In this document: positions 35,435-43,334 of the stretch, piece after piece
Layout of the letters: each line of letters begins with the position of its first letter
Position numbering within the stretch: position 1 is the stretch's first letter
NCBI RefSeq assembly: GCF_014205275.1
Contig: NZ_JACHND010000001.1
Span: 7,626,001-7,690,000 of the forward strand
Direction: 5' to 3'
From: Sphaerisporangium siamense
GTDB lineage: Bacteria > Actinomycetota > Actinomycetes > Streptosporangiales > Streptosporangiaceae
Length of the DNA: 64,000 bases
Made by a program: the position numbers and the translations under genes
The notes under the pieces: model-generated
Told to the model about the DNA's origin: nothing
Seen by the model: only the letters and a program-made list of their open reading frames with translations
Database searches by the model: none

Positions 35435-36550
35435 TCAGAGACGCTCGATGATCGTGACCTCCGCCTGGGATCCGTCCTCGGCCACCTGGAGGCCGTAGCG
35501 CCCCCCGGTGCGTTCCAGCTCGTGGAGCAGCGAGGTCAGCGTCCGCGCCCCCGACGCGCCGAGGGCGTCGCCGAGCGCGAGGGCACCGCCGTTGGGGTTG
35601 ATCCGCTCGGAGTCCACGCCCGTCTCGCGCGCCCAGGCGAGCGGCAGGCAGGCGTAGCCCTCGTCCGCCTCGACGACGTCCAGCCGATCCGCCGCCATAC
35701 CCGTTCGGTCTAGCGCGCGGGCGGTCGCGGCGGCGAAGGCGGGCGGGGCGGCGGGATCGCAGGCGCGGGCGGACGCGTGGTGGACGCGGGCGCGCGGGTT
35801 CAGCCGGTGCGCCCGCACCGCGTCCGCGGAGGCGATCAGCACGGCCGCGGCGCCGTCACAGGGCTCGGCGGTCAGCGCGGCGGTCAGCCTGCCGCCGCCG
35901 GCGAACGGCTCCAGGGCGGCCAGCTCGGCGAGGCCGAGGTCCGGCCGGGGGCCCTCGTCGGCGAGCAGGCCGGCGGCCGGGACGACCTCCCGCTCGAAGC
36001 GCCACTCGCCGAGGGCGCGGGCCGCGCGCCGGTGGGACCGCACCGCGAACTCCTCCATCTCAAGGCGCGAGACGTCCCACTTCTCGGCGATCGTCTCGGC
36101 GGCCCGCAGCGGCGGGAACGCCCGCCCGCCGTACCGGGCCCGCCATCCGCGCGATCCCGCGACCGGCTCGGCGTCCGAGGGCGGGACCATGCTCACGCTG
36201 CGCACCCCGCCCGCCACGACCAGCCCCGCGCTCCCGCTCCACACGGCGCGCGCGGCGGCGTGGACGGCCTGCTGGGACGACCCGCCCCGGCGGTCCAGCG
36301 TCACGCCGGGCACCTCGGGCGGCATCCCGGCCGCCAGCCAGCACGTCCGCGCGAGGTTGCCCCCCTGCGGCCCCGCGGCGTCGTCGCACCCGAGCACGAT
36401 CTCGTCCACGGCGGACGGGTCCGCCCCGGTACGATCGATCAGCGCACGGACGACCAGCGCGCCGAGGTCCGCGGGATGCGCCGTGGCCAGGCCCCCGTCC
36501 CTGCGGCCGGCGGGGGTGCGCACGGCGCCGATGATGTAGGCCTCGGTCAT
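35435..36550 (-). CDS. Thiolase homologue lacking catalytic residues
   Basis: 371-aa thiolase fold: TEAYIIGAVRTPAGRRDGG, DEIVLGCDD, TLDRRGGSSQQAVHAAARAVWSG, GWRARYGGR, EEFAVRSHRRAARA, and the C-terminal NGGALALGDALGASGARTL. The three catalytic residues of thiolases are absent. The nucleophilic Cys89 is Gly (RRGGSS in place of the usual RQCGSS). The GHP histidine is Asp328 (GDA). The C-terminal CEGGG cysteine is replaced within VAEDGSQ. It cannot be an ordinary acetyl-CoA acyltransferase. It could bind acyl-CoA, act as an aldolase-like or regulatory subunit, or be decaying. ATG at 36550; divergent from a TetR gene with two operator-like palindromes between. Confidence 0.85.
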   Translation of the reverse strand: MTEAYIIGAVRTPAGRRDGGLATAHPADLGALVVRALIDRTGADPSAVDEIVLGCDDAAGPQGGNLARTCWLAAGMPPEVPGVTLDRRGGSSQQAVHAAARAVWSGSAGLVVAGGVRSVSMVPPSDAEPVAGSRGWRARYGGRAFPPLRAAETIAEKWDVSRLEMEEFAVRSHRRAARALGEWRFEREVVPAAGLLADEGPRPDLGLAELAALEPFAGGGRLTAALTAEPCDGAAAVLIASADAVRAHRLNPRARVHHASARACDPAAPPAFAAATARALDRTGMAADRLDVVEADEGYACLPLAWARETGVDSERINPNGGALALGDALGASGARTLTSLLHELERTGGRYGLQVAEDGSQAEVTIIERL

Positions 36551-36591
36551 CCGGGGAACCGCCCTTCCGGTCGTCCGCGCGGTCGAATCGC

Positions 36592-36667
36592 ACCAAGCGC
36601 TTGGTCGGCGCGGGAACGCAGTGTGAGCAGGTGACTCGCCATCCGCGTTAGGCGAGCAAGCGATTGC
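36592..36667. promoter_or_regulatory. Two TetR-type operators between thiolase homologue and tetR
   Basis: ACCAAGCGCTTGGT (36592-36605, perfect 14-bp palindrome) and GCAAGCGATTGC (36656-36667) share CAAGCG-N-TTG. They lie in the 130-nt divergent promoter region. This motif type is common for TetR regulators of acyl-CoA metabolism. Confidence 0.65.
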
Positions 36668-36680
36668 ACCGACCCCCATA

Positions 36681-37400
36681 ATGGAGGACGTGAACACCCG
36701 AAAGAACTCCGGCGGCGCCTCCGCGGTCGCGACGACGCCCGCGGCCGGCGGCGCCGCGGCCGGGCGCACCGTCCGCCGCGCGGCCTCTTCGGGCTCCGCC
36801 TCCGAGCGCCGGGAACATCTGGTGAAGCTCGCCGCCGAGCTCTTCGCCCGCAAGGGCTTCCAGGCCACCACCGTGCGCCAGATCGCCGACGAGGCGGGCA
36901 TCCTCTCGGGAAGCCTGTACCACCACTTCGACTCCAAGGAGTCGATCGTCGACGAGGTCCTGTCGACGTTCCTCCACGACCTTATCGGGCGCTACCGGTC
37001 GGCCCTGGACGGCGGCGGCGACGCCCGCGCGGTGCTGTCGGAGATGGTGCGCATCGGCTTCGGCACCCTGGAGCCGCACCGCGCCGCGATCACGGTGATG
37101 CAGAACGACTGGAACTACCTGCGCTCCCTCCCCGGCGACCGCTTCGACTACCTGATCAAGGCCGAGGACGAGGTCGAGCGCATGTGGGTGGGCCAGATCA
37201 AGCGCGGCCAGGCCGAGGGCGCGCTGCGCCCGGACGTCGACCCCAAGCTGACCTACCGCATGATCCGCGACGCGATCTGGGTCGCCGTCCGCTGGTTCCG
37301 TCCCGGCGGGCGGCTCAACCCCGCGGCCCTCTCCGAGCACTACATCACGGTGCTCTTCGACGGCCTGGCCACGGGCGAACGGACCAGCCACCCCGCATGA
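36681..37400 (+). CDS. TetR/AcrR-family regulator (KstR2-like)
   Basis: 239 aa. A roughly 40-residue Ala/Gly-rich extension precedes the TetR HTH: HLVKLAAELFARKGFQATTVRQIADEAGILSGSLYHHFDSKESIVDEVL. This wording is closest to KstR2-type regulators of steroid/acyl-CoA catabolism. The C-terminal ligand domain includes MWVGQIKRGQAEGAL and RMIRDAIWVAVRWFRPGG. ATG at 36681; a GTG at 36690 is possible but too close to its GGAGG. The stop overlaps the alkD-like start (ATGA). Likely autoregulated through the flanking palindromes. Confidence 0.92.
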   Translation: MEDVNTRKNSGGASAVATTPAAGGAAAGRTVRRAASSGSASERREHLVKLAAELFARKGFQATTVRQIADEAGILSGSLYHHFDSKESIVDEVLSTFLHDLIGRYRSALDGGGDARAVLSEMVRIGFGTLEPHRAAITVMQNDWNYLRSLPGDRFDYLIKAEDEVERMWVGQIKRGQAEGALRPDVDPKLTYRMIRDAIWVAVRWFRPGGRLNPAALSEHYITVLFDGLATGERTSHPA

Positions 37401-38080
37401 CCCCGCTCCACAAGGCCGTGCGGCTGGCCCTGACGGAGGCCGCCGACCCGGCCAAGGCCCCCGCCATGCAGGCGTACATGAAGTCGGCCATGCCCTTCCT
37501 CGGGGCGCAGGCCGCGCCGAGGCGGGCCGCGGTGAAGCGGGTCTTCGCCGAGCATCGCATCGACACCGCCCCCGAGTGGCGCAGGGCCGTGCTCGCGCTG
37601 TGGCGCGACGCCGAGTACCGCGAGGAGCGCTACGCCGCGATCGAGCTGTGCGCCTACCGCTACTACAAGCCCTTCCAGACGCTCTACACGGTCCCCATGT
37701 ACGAAGAGATGATCGTCACGGGCGCCTGGTGGGACTACGTGGACGAGCTGGCCGTCCACAGGATCGGCGGGCTGCTGCGCGCCTACCCCGACACGATGCG
37801 CCCGCTCATGCTGGAGTGGGCGGGCGACCCCGACCTGTGGAAGCGCCGCACGTCGATCCTCTGCCAGAACGCCTTCAAGGACCGCACCGACCTCGGCCTC
37901 TTATACGCCTGCATCGAGCCGAGCCTCTCGGACACCGATTTCTTCGCCCGCAAGGCCATCGGCTGGGCCCTGCGCGAGTACGCCAAGACCGACGCGCGCG
38001 AGGTGCTCCGGTACGTCACGCTCAAGGGACTGAACGGCCTGAGCCGCCGCGAGGCGCTCAAGAACCTCCCCGTGCGCTGA
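37397..38080 (+). CDS. DNA alkylation repair protein, AlkD-like
   Basis: 227-aa all-helical HEAT-like repeat protein of the AlkD family, DNA glycosylases removing cationic alkylated purines without base flipping. Visible conserved sites are AYRYYKPF, WWDYVDELA (W111/W112, D113), DLWKRRTSILCQNAFKDRTD, and SDTDFFARKAIGWALREYAK (W190). The Trp and Asp placements match the AlkD active cleft. ATG at 37397 overlaps the tetR stop (ATGA), so it is translationally coupled to a regulator that otherwise looks metabolic. It ends at a strong hairpin. Confidence 0.9.
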   Translation: MTPLHKAVRLALTEAADPAKAPAMQAYMKSAMPFLGAQAAPRRAAVKRVFAEHRIDTAPEWRRAVLALWRDAEYREERYAAIELCAYRYYKPFQTLYTVPMYEEMIVTGAWWDYVDELAVHRIGGLLRAYPDTMRPLMLEWAGDPDLWKRRTSILCQNAFKDRTDLGLLYACIEPSLSDTDFFARKAIGWALREYAKTDAREVLRYVTLKGLNGLSRREALKNLPVR

Positions 38081-38091
38081 ACCCGCCGCGT

Positions 38092-38128
38092 CCGCCGTCC
38101 GTCGTGAGTACGGCGGGACGGACGGCGG
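38092..38128 (+). terminator. 12-bp hairpin after alkD-like gene
   Basis: CCGCCGTCCGTC (38092-38103) / GACGGACGGCGG (38117-38128), perfect 12-bp stem with a 13-nt loop, beginning 11 nt after the stop. Confidence 0.75.
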
Positions 38129-38200
38129 GATGAACGCGGCCCGGACACGGCGCGTGGTCGGCGTCCTGTGACCGTCGAGTGACATCGAGACGAAGACTGG

Positions 38201-38237
38201 TCACATGATCACTGTGAGCTGGATTCTCGTCTATATT
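38201..38237 (+). promoter_or_regulatory. Promoter and inverted repeat upstream of DUF574 methyltransferase
   Basis: TCACA-N7-TGTGA (38201-38217) is followed 15 bp later by TATATT (38232-38237), a good -10. The repeat would lie across the -35 zone, fitting either an activator or a repressor site. Confidence 0.4.
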
Positions 38238-38296
38238 CGGCCGTATGGCGCTGGTCACCCGGCGTGACGTCTCTGACTGCGAGGGCGAGGGCGCGG

Positions 38297-39109
38297 ATGA
38301 GCGGAACCGAGAAGGCACCTCCCGGGATCGATCCGAGAACCCCCAGCGTGGCCCGCATGTACGACTACTACCTGGGCGGCAAGGACAACTTCGCCTCCGA
38401 CCGCGAGGCCGCGGAGAACATCATCAAGCTGTTCCCCAACGCGCGGCGGTTCGCCCGCGACAACCGGGCCTTCCTCAAGCGGGCCGTGCGCCTGCTCGCC
38501 GCGTCCGGCATCACCCAGTTCATCGACATCGGCACTGGCCTGCCCACGCAGGAGAACGTCCACCAGGTCGCCGAGCGGGCCGCGCCCGAGGCGCGGGTCG
38601 TCTACGTCGACAACGACCCCATCGTGCTCGTGCACGCCCGCGCGCTGCTCGCGGACAGCCCGCGCACCTGCGTCATCGAGGGGGACCTGCGCCATCCCAA
38701 GGCCATCCTGGACGACCCGCGGGTCGGCGGGCACCTCGACCTGGACCGGCCCTTCGCGGTGATCCTCTGCGCGATCGTCCACTTCGTCGACGATGACGAC
38801 GAGGCGGCGAGCATCGTGTCGTACCTGCGCCGCTCGCTGCCCCCCGGCGGCGCGCTCGTGCTGTCGCACGGCTACAAGGGCGTGGTCGACGCCGACGCCG
38901 TCGCCCAGGCCCGGGAGATCTACACCCGCACCCGCGGCACGCTCCGGCTCCGCGACCGCGAGACGATCGCCGCCTACTTCGCCGGGCTCGACCTGGTGGA
39001 CCCCGGCCTCATCCACCTGCGCGAGTGGGCGGACGCCGAGGAGGATCTCGACCCGGCCGCTCCCGGTGCCCTCGCCGGCATCGGCCTGGTCCCGCGGCAG
39101 GCGGGCTGA
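38297..39109 (+). CDS. SAM-dependent methyltransferase, DUF574 family
   Basis: 270 aa. The N-terminus GIDPRTPSVARMYDYYLGGKDNFASDREAA is the signature of the large actinobacterial DUF574 (Methyltransf_19) family. FIDIGTGLPTQENVHQVA is the SAM-binding motif I, followed by VVYVDNDPIVLVHARALL and FAVILCAIVHFVDD. These proteins are highly paralogous in Streptosporangiales and streptomycetes; substrates are unknown. ATG at 38297 is chosen (GAGG upstream), although a GTG at 38264 is also in frame. Monocistronic. Confidence 0.92.
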   Translation: MSGTEKAPPGIDPRTPSVARMYDYYLGGKDNFASDREAAENIIKLFPNARRFARDNRAFLKRAVRLLAASGITQFIDIGTGLPTQENVHQVAERAAPEARVVYVDNDPIVLVHARALLADSPRTCVIEGDLRHPKAILDDPRVGGHLDLDRPFAVILCAIVHFVDDDDEAASIVSYLRRSLPPGGALVLSHGYKGVVDADAVAQAREIYTRTRGTLRLRDRETIAAYFAGLDLVDPGLIHLREWADAEEDLDPAAPGALAGIGLVPRQAG

Positions 39110-39159
39110 GCCCCGCGCCGCCTCCGGCGCCCCACGGCGATGGCACAACGCCCCCCTAT

Positions 39160-39191
39160 TGGATAGCCAAGCTATCCAGAGAGAGTATCAT
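39160..39191 (+). promoter_or_regulatory. merR promoter with inverted repeat
   Basis: TGGATAGC-CAA-GCTATCCA (39160-39178), perfect 8-bp arms, lies directly before a -10-like TATCAT (39186-39191). The ATG follows six bases later, implying a leaderless message. This is the expected position of a MerR autoregulatory site. Confidence 0.65.
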
Positions 39192-39197
39192 CGGGGT

Positions 39198-39830
39198 ATG
39201 CGGATTTCCCAGCTCAGCGCCGCGTCGGGAGTGCCCATCCCCACGATCAAGTACTACCTGCGCGAGGGCCTGCTCCCGCAGGGCGAGCAGACGGCCGCCA
39301 CCCGGGCGGAGTACGGCGACCGGCACCTGCGCAGGCTGCGGCTCATCCGCGCACTGCTGGAGGTCGGACGCGTGCCCGTCGCGACGATCCGCGAGATCAT
39401 CACGGCCGTCGAGGACGAGGACATGCCCCTCCACACCATGCTCGGCACCGCGCACTACGCCCTGGCCTCGCCCGCCGAGCACCCGCCGGGCGACCCCGAG
39501 CACGTCCGGGCCCGCGAGCGCGTGGACCGGCTCATCGACGCCGTCGGCTGGGCCGTGCACCCCGAGGCGCCCACCCGCGAGGAGCTGGCGCAGGTGCTCG
39601 TCCGGCTCGACCAGCTCGGCATGCCCGCCACGGACGAGGGCCTGCGCGAATACGCCGCCCTGACGATGCGGCTGGTCGCCGAGCACGAGATGGGCAAGAT
39701 CCCCTTCCACGGCGCCCGCGAGACGGCGGTCGAGTCCCTCGTGGTCGGCACGGTCCTGTACGGCAAGGCGTTCGACGTGCTCAGAAGGCTGGCGCACGAG
39801 TCGGAGTCGGCGCGCGTCCTGAGCACCTGA
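39198..39830 (+). CDS. MerR-family transcriptional regulator
   Basis: 210 aa. The N-terminal MerR HTH reads MRISQLSAASGVPIPTIKYYLREGLLP and RHLRRLRLIRALLEVGRVPVATIREI. The long C-terminal helical domain (about 75-210) has no cysteine pattern for metal sensing and is probably a drug- or metabolite-binding or dimerisation region. The start at 39198 abuts a promoter and lacks a strong ribosome-binding site, fitting leaderless translation. It converges with the amidohydrolase gene. Its targets beyond itself are unknown. Confidence 0.92.
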   Translation: MRISQLSAASGVPIPTIKYYLREGLLPQGEQTAATRAEYGDRHLRRLRLIRALLEVGRVPVATIREIITAVEDEDMPLHTMLGTAHYALASPAEHPPGDPEHVRARERVDRLIDAVGWAVHPEAPTREELAQVLVRLDQLGMPATDEGLREYAALTMRLVAEHEMGKIPFHGARETAVESLVVGTVLYGKAFDVLRRLAHESESARVLST

Positions 39831-39858
39831 CCCGTGCGACGCGCCCGCCCCATGCCGC

Positions 39859-41148
39859 TCACCCCGTGGCGACGAGGTGCCCCGCCGACTCGGTGAGGGC
39901 CGCCAGCAGCGCCGGCACGTCGTGGTGGCACAGCACGCCGTCGCGCTTGACCACCCGCCCGCCCACGAGCACGGTGTCCACCGCGCCGCGGTCGGCGGAC
40001 AGCACGACCGCGGCGATCGGATCGTGGACCGGGGCCATGCCGAGCGTGTCGGCGCGCAGCAGCACCAGGTCGGCCTGCTTGCCCGGCGTCAGCGACCCGG
40101 TCACCTCGCCGAGCCCCGCGACCCGCGCCCCTTCGATCGTCGCCATCCGCAGCACGTCCCCGGTGGTGAAATCCGTGCCGGCCCCCTCGGGCCGCGCCCG
40201 CTCCAGCGCGTAGGCCGCCCGCATCACCGAGAACATGTCGCCGGGCCCGCTCGCCACGGTGTCGGCGCCGAGCGCTGTCGGCACGCCGTTGGCGCGGGCG
40301 CGGCCGGTCGCGGGGTGGCCGATGCCGAGCTCGGCCTCCACGAACGGCGACACCGAGGCCGTGCCCCCGCTGTCGGCGATGCGCCGGAGCGCGTCGTCGG
40401 TGTAGAAGTTCGGGTGCACGAAGGTCGTGCGCGGGCCGAGCAGGTCGTTCTTCACCAGGAACGCCAGCCCCCGCTCGGCGCTCTCGGCGCCGTGCCCGCC
40501 CATGTGCACCGACAGCGGGAGGTCCAGGTCACGGGCCAGCCGCCATTCGTGCAGGGCGAGCTCCTCGCCGGCGATCTCGGGGCCGAGCGCGGCCACCGCC
40601 ATCGACAGCAGGCCGTCGGAGCCGCCGAAATACCGATCGCGGACGCGGCGTCCCTCGGCCGCGAGCCCCTGCGGGCCGCCGTCGCCGCCGTAGCAGTACC
40701 CGAACACCGCGCGGATCCCCGACCGCCGCAGGGCGTCCACGACGGCGTCGGTGTGCGCGGGCGTGAGCTGCACGTGCGACCAGTCCAGGAGCGTGGTGAC
40801 GCCGCCGTCCAGGCACTCCAGCGCGCCGGCGAGGTTGCCGATGTAGGCGTCCTCGGGCCGGTAGCGGGGCGCCAGCTCGCCGAGCACGCGGCCGAGGTAC
40901 TTGGCGAAGGTGACGTCGGGGGCCACCGAGCGGATGCCGGCCTGCCAGGTGTGCCGATGGGTGTCGACGAACCCGGGCATCACGATGCGGTCCATCGCGT
41001 CGATCACCTCGGCGCCGGGTACGTCCGGGAGCGAGGTCTCCACGGCCGCGATCACGCCGTCCTCGACGAGGACGTCACCACTGCGGACCACCGGGACGGG
41101 GTCCGGGTCGATGAGGAGCCCATTACGGATCAAAAGAGACGTAGCCAT
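39859..41148 (-). CDS. Amidohydrolase (TrzN/AtzA-type metal-dependent hydrolase)
   Basis: 429 aa. LLIRNGLLIDPDP..VVRSGDVLVEDGVI is the usual N-terminal beta-sandwich. VMPGFVDTHRHTWQ gives metal ligands H64 and H66. LSVHMGGHG and FVHPNF supply further His, and GADTVASGPGDMFSVMR the metal-binding Asp. The C-terminal GSLTPGKQADLVLLRAD completes the sandwich. Relatives act on cyclic amines, nucleobases or chlorotriazines; the substrate cannot be assigned. ATG at 41148 has no ribosome-binding site but lies 7 nt after a -10 (TACCTT), so a leaderless mRNA is likely. Divergent from a MarR gene. Confidence 0.92.
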   Translation of the reverse strand: MATSLLIRNGLLIDPDPVPVVRSGDVLVEDGVIAAVETSLPDVPGAEVIDAMDRIVMPGFVDTHRHTWQAGIRSVAPDVTFAKYLGRVLGELAPRYRPEDAYIGNLAGALECLDGGVTTLLDWSHVQLTPAHTDAVVDALRRSGIRAVFGYCYGGDGGPQGLAAEGRRVRDRYFGGSDGLLSMAVAALGPEIAGEELALHEWRLARDLDLPLSVHMGGHGAESAERGLAFLVKNDLLGPRTTFVHPNFYTDDALRRIADSGGTASVSPFVEAELGIGHPATGRARANGVPTALGADTVASGPGDMFSVMRAAYALERARPEGAGTDFTTGDVLRMATIEGARVAGLGEVTGSLTPGKQADLVLLRADTLGMAPVHDPIAAVVLSADRGAVDTVLVGGRVVKRDGVLCHHDVPALLAALTESAGHLVATG

Positions 41149-41155
41149 AGCAGGA

Positions 41156-41203
41156 AAGGTATCTCAAAAGCTTTTACGAAAGCAATATGCGTGAAGGTAC
41201 TCT
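41156..41203. promoter_or_regulatory. Overlapping divergent promoters with AAAAGCTTTT operator
   Basis: Leftward: TTGCTT (41185-41180), 18-nt spacer, TACCTT (41161-41156), then ATG after 7 nt. Rightward: TTACGA (41174-41179), 18-nt spacer, TACTCT (41198-41203), then GTG after 6 nt. The perfect palindrome AAAAGCTTTT (41166-41175) lies in the first spacer and touches the second -35, so one bound MarR dimer could block both. Confidence 0.6.
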
Positions 41204-41209
41204 TCTCGG

Positions 41210-41755
41210 GTGCGGCATGAAGGAGACGACGACCGGGACGAGACCGGCGCCCCGCGCCAGGACGAGGTCGACGCCCTGGTCCCCGGCTGGGCGGCCGAGC
41301 TGCCCGCCTCGCTGGTGGCCGTCCTGGAGCTCAGCAAGCGCGTCTCGCGCATCGGCGGGCTCCTGGAACAGGCCACGCGCGCCGAGATGGCCGAGCTCGG
41401 CCTGACCTACGCCGAGTTCGACGTGCTCGCGGCGCTGCACCGCGCCGGCCCGCCCTACCGCCTCAAGCCCAGCGACCTGACGCGCTCGCTGTTCCTGACC
41501 TCCGGTGGCACCAGCAACGTCCTGCAGCGGCTGGCGCGCGCCGGGTACGTCGACCGCGAGGCCGACGCCGGCGACGGCCGCAGCCGCTGGGTCCGTCTCA
41601 CCGAGGAGGGCCGCCGCGTGGCCGCCACCGCGCTCGACGCCTCCGGCCGCGCCCACTCCGACGTCATGGCCGCCGTCCCGGAGGAGACCGTGCGCAAGGC
41701 GGCCGACGCGCTGCGCGAGGTGCTGCTCGTCATCGGACGGCGCCGCGTCCGCTGA
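41210..41755 (+). CDS. MarR-family transcriptional regulator
   Basis: 181 aa. MarR fold: LELSKRVSRIGGLLEQATRAEMAELGLTYAEFDVLAALHRAGPPY, then DLTRSLFLTSGGTSNVLQRLARAGYVDREAD, the wing GDGRSRWVRLTEEGRR, and a C-terminal dimerisation helix. GTG at 41210 lies six bases after a -10 hexamer. An ATG at 41217 is in another frame and does not give this protein. The gene faces the amidohydrolase across a shared 61-nt promoter region, so it probably senses that enzyme's substrate. Confidence 0.92.
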   Translation: MRHEGDDDRDETGAPRQDEVDALVPGWAAELPASLVAVLELSKRVSRIGGLLEQATRAEMAELGLTYAEFDVLAALHRAGPPYRLKPSDLTRSLFLTSGGTSNVLQRLARAGYVDREADAGDGRSRWVRLTEEGRRVAATALDASGRAHSDVMAAVPEETVRKAADALREVLLVIGRRRVR

Positions 41756-41847
41756 CCCCGCGGCGGCGCCGCCCGGCCGCCCCGCGCTTGTTAGGCTGAG
41801 GCGGCGATCACTTCCCGGAGCGTCCTGGAACAGAGGTGCGTGCGCGC

Positions 41848-43110
41848 ATGACGGCTCAGGGCCACTGCGACCCCCGGTTCGACCGGGTGCGCGAGGTCTT
41901 CGACGACAACTTCGCCCAGGGTGAGGAGCTCGGCGCGGCCTTCGCGGTGTACCTGCGCGGGGAGCCGGTGGTGGACCTGTGGGGCGGCGTCGCCGACCGG
42001 CACACCGGGCGGCCCTGGGAACCCGAGACGCCCGTGCTCACCTACTCCTGCACGAAGGCCGTCACGGCCACCGTGCTGCTGTGGCTCGCCGAACGCGGCC
42101 TGGTCGACCTGCGCGCGCCGGTGGCGAAGGTCTGGCCGGAGTTCGCCGCCCACGGCAAGGACGCGATCACGGTCGAGCGGCTGCTCACCCACGAGGCCGG
42201 CCTGCCCGTCGTCGAGCAGGACGTGCCCGTCGGCGAGTTCGAGGACCAGCCCGCCATCGCCGCCCGCCTGGCCGGCCAGGCCCCGCTGTGGACGCCGGGC
42301 ACCGCGCACGGATATCACGCGCTCACCTTCGGCTTCCTGACCGGCGAGGTGATCCGCCGGGTCACCGGCGCGACCGCCGGCGAGATCGTGGCCCGCGAGA
42401 TCGCCGGGCCGCGCGGCCTGGACCTGTGGCTCGGCGCGCCGGACGACGTCGCCGCCCGTGCCGCCCGCATGTCGGCCGGCGAGCGGATGCGCGGAACCGA
42501 CGACTCCCCCGACTCCCCCGACTCCCCTCGCTTCCCCGGCTCGCCAGGCTCTCCCGGTTCCTCTGGCATCCCCGGCTCCCCCGGCGCCCCGGCCGCTCCG
42601 GCCAGTTGGCGTGAGGTGGCACGCGACCTGGCCGAGGCGGTGGCGGACAAGGGGAGCCTGATGAACCGGGCCCTCGGCAACCCCAGCCCGAGCAAGCTGA
42701 AGGGCGGCGGCAACCACCCGGTCATCATGCGGGCCGGATGGCCCGCCATGGGCATGGTCGCCACGGCCCGAGGCCTGGCCGGGTTCTACCGCGACCTGGT
42801 CGCGGGCGAGATCGTCGCGCGCGAGACCCTGCGGGACGGGGTGCGCACCCGGGTCTCGGGACGCGACCGCGTGATGCTCATCGACAGCGCCTTCGGCCTC
42901 GGCTACATGCGCCCGTCGATGTACTTCCTCACCCCGCGCAAGGGGGCGGAGACCGCGTTCGGCCACACCGGGCTCGGCGGGTCCCTGGGCCTCGGCGACC
43001 CCCGGCGCGGGCTCGCGATGGCGTACACGATGAACCGGATGGTCACCACGGGCCCCGGCGCGCTGCGCGCCTACCGCCTGGCATCGGCCGTCTACGACTG
43101 TCTCTCCTGA
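41848..43110 (+). CDS. Class C beta-lactamase-like serine hydrolase with collagen-like insert
   Basis: 420 aa. Serine beta-lactamase/esterase fold: SCTK (S67-x-x-K70) for nucleophile and base, Tyr156 in HGYHA, and a late GHTGLGGSLGLGDP. It resembles EstB-type esterases of the LACTB group rather than true beta-lactamases. Residues 218-252 form an inserted Asp-Ser-Pro then Gly-x-Pro-rich stretch (GSPGSPGSSGIPGSPGAP), a short collagen-like segment. No signal peptide. ATG at 41848 is chosen; GTG at 41836 is also in frame. Unlinked to the flanking MarR and kinase genes by overlap. Confidence 0.88.
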   Translation: MTAQGHCDPRFDRVREVFDDNFAQGEELGAAFAVYLRGEPVVDLWGGVADRHTGRPWEPETPVLTYSCTKAVTATVLLWLAERGLVDLRAPVAKVWPEFAAHGKDAITVERLLTHEAGLPVVEQDVPVGEFEDQPAIAARLAGQAPLWTPGTAHGYHALTFGFLTGEVIRRVTGATAGEIVAREIAGPRGLDLWLGAPDDVAARAARMSAGERMRGTDDSPDSPDSPRFPGSPGSPGSSGIPGSPGAPAAPASWREVARDLAEAVADKGSLMNRALGNPSPSKLKGGGNHPVIMRAGWPAMGMVATARGLAGFYRDLVAGEIVARETLRDGVRTRVSGRDRVMLIDSAFGLGYMRPSMYFLTPRKGAETAFGHTGLGGSLGLGDPRRGLAMAYTMNRMVTTGPGALRAYRLASAVYDCLS

Positions 43111-43198
43111 CCCCCTCCGCACCGCCCGCGGCGGGAGTGGTCTACCGGGCTCCCCGCGTGGCGGGCACCGCACGACCTGGCCGAACACCGCCCTGACC

Positions 43199-43229
43199 TT
43201 GACGTATGCTTAACCGGCATACCTAGCGT
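43199..43229 (+). promoter_or_regulatory. Candidate promoter/operator upstream of Ser/Thr kinase
   Basis: TTGACG at 43199 overlaps the inverted repeat GTATGC-N7-GCATAC (43204-43222). TAGCGT (43224-43229) could be the -10 with a long 19-nt spacer. It lies 106 nt before the kinase start. Confidence 0.35.
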
Positions 43230-43334
43230 AACCAAATCGTCACCGCAATGATCTACCAATCTCGTGACATTTGCCGTATCGGGTGAGACCTTCGTCTGGG
43301 GAGACGGGAGCATCACCACCTCTGAGGGGAATCG

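Noticed and set aside
41187..41405. ATG-started frame at 41217 for the MarR gene
   Set aside because: It runs in another frame and loses the MarR helices. The GTG frame at 41210 gives the complete domain.
42042..43188. Long minus-strand open frames opposite the serine hydrolase
   Set aside because: The plus-strand protein has the SxxK and GHTG motifs. The minus frames are Gly/Arg/Val-rich without motifs.
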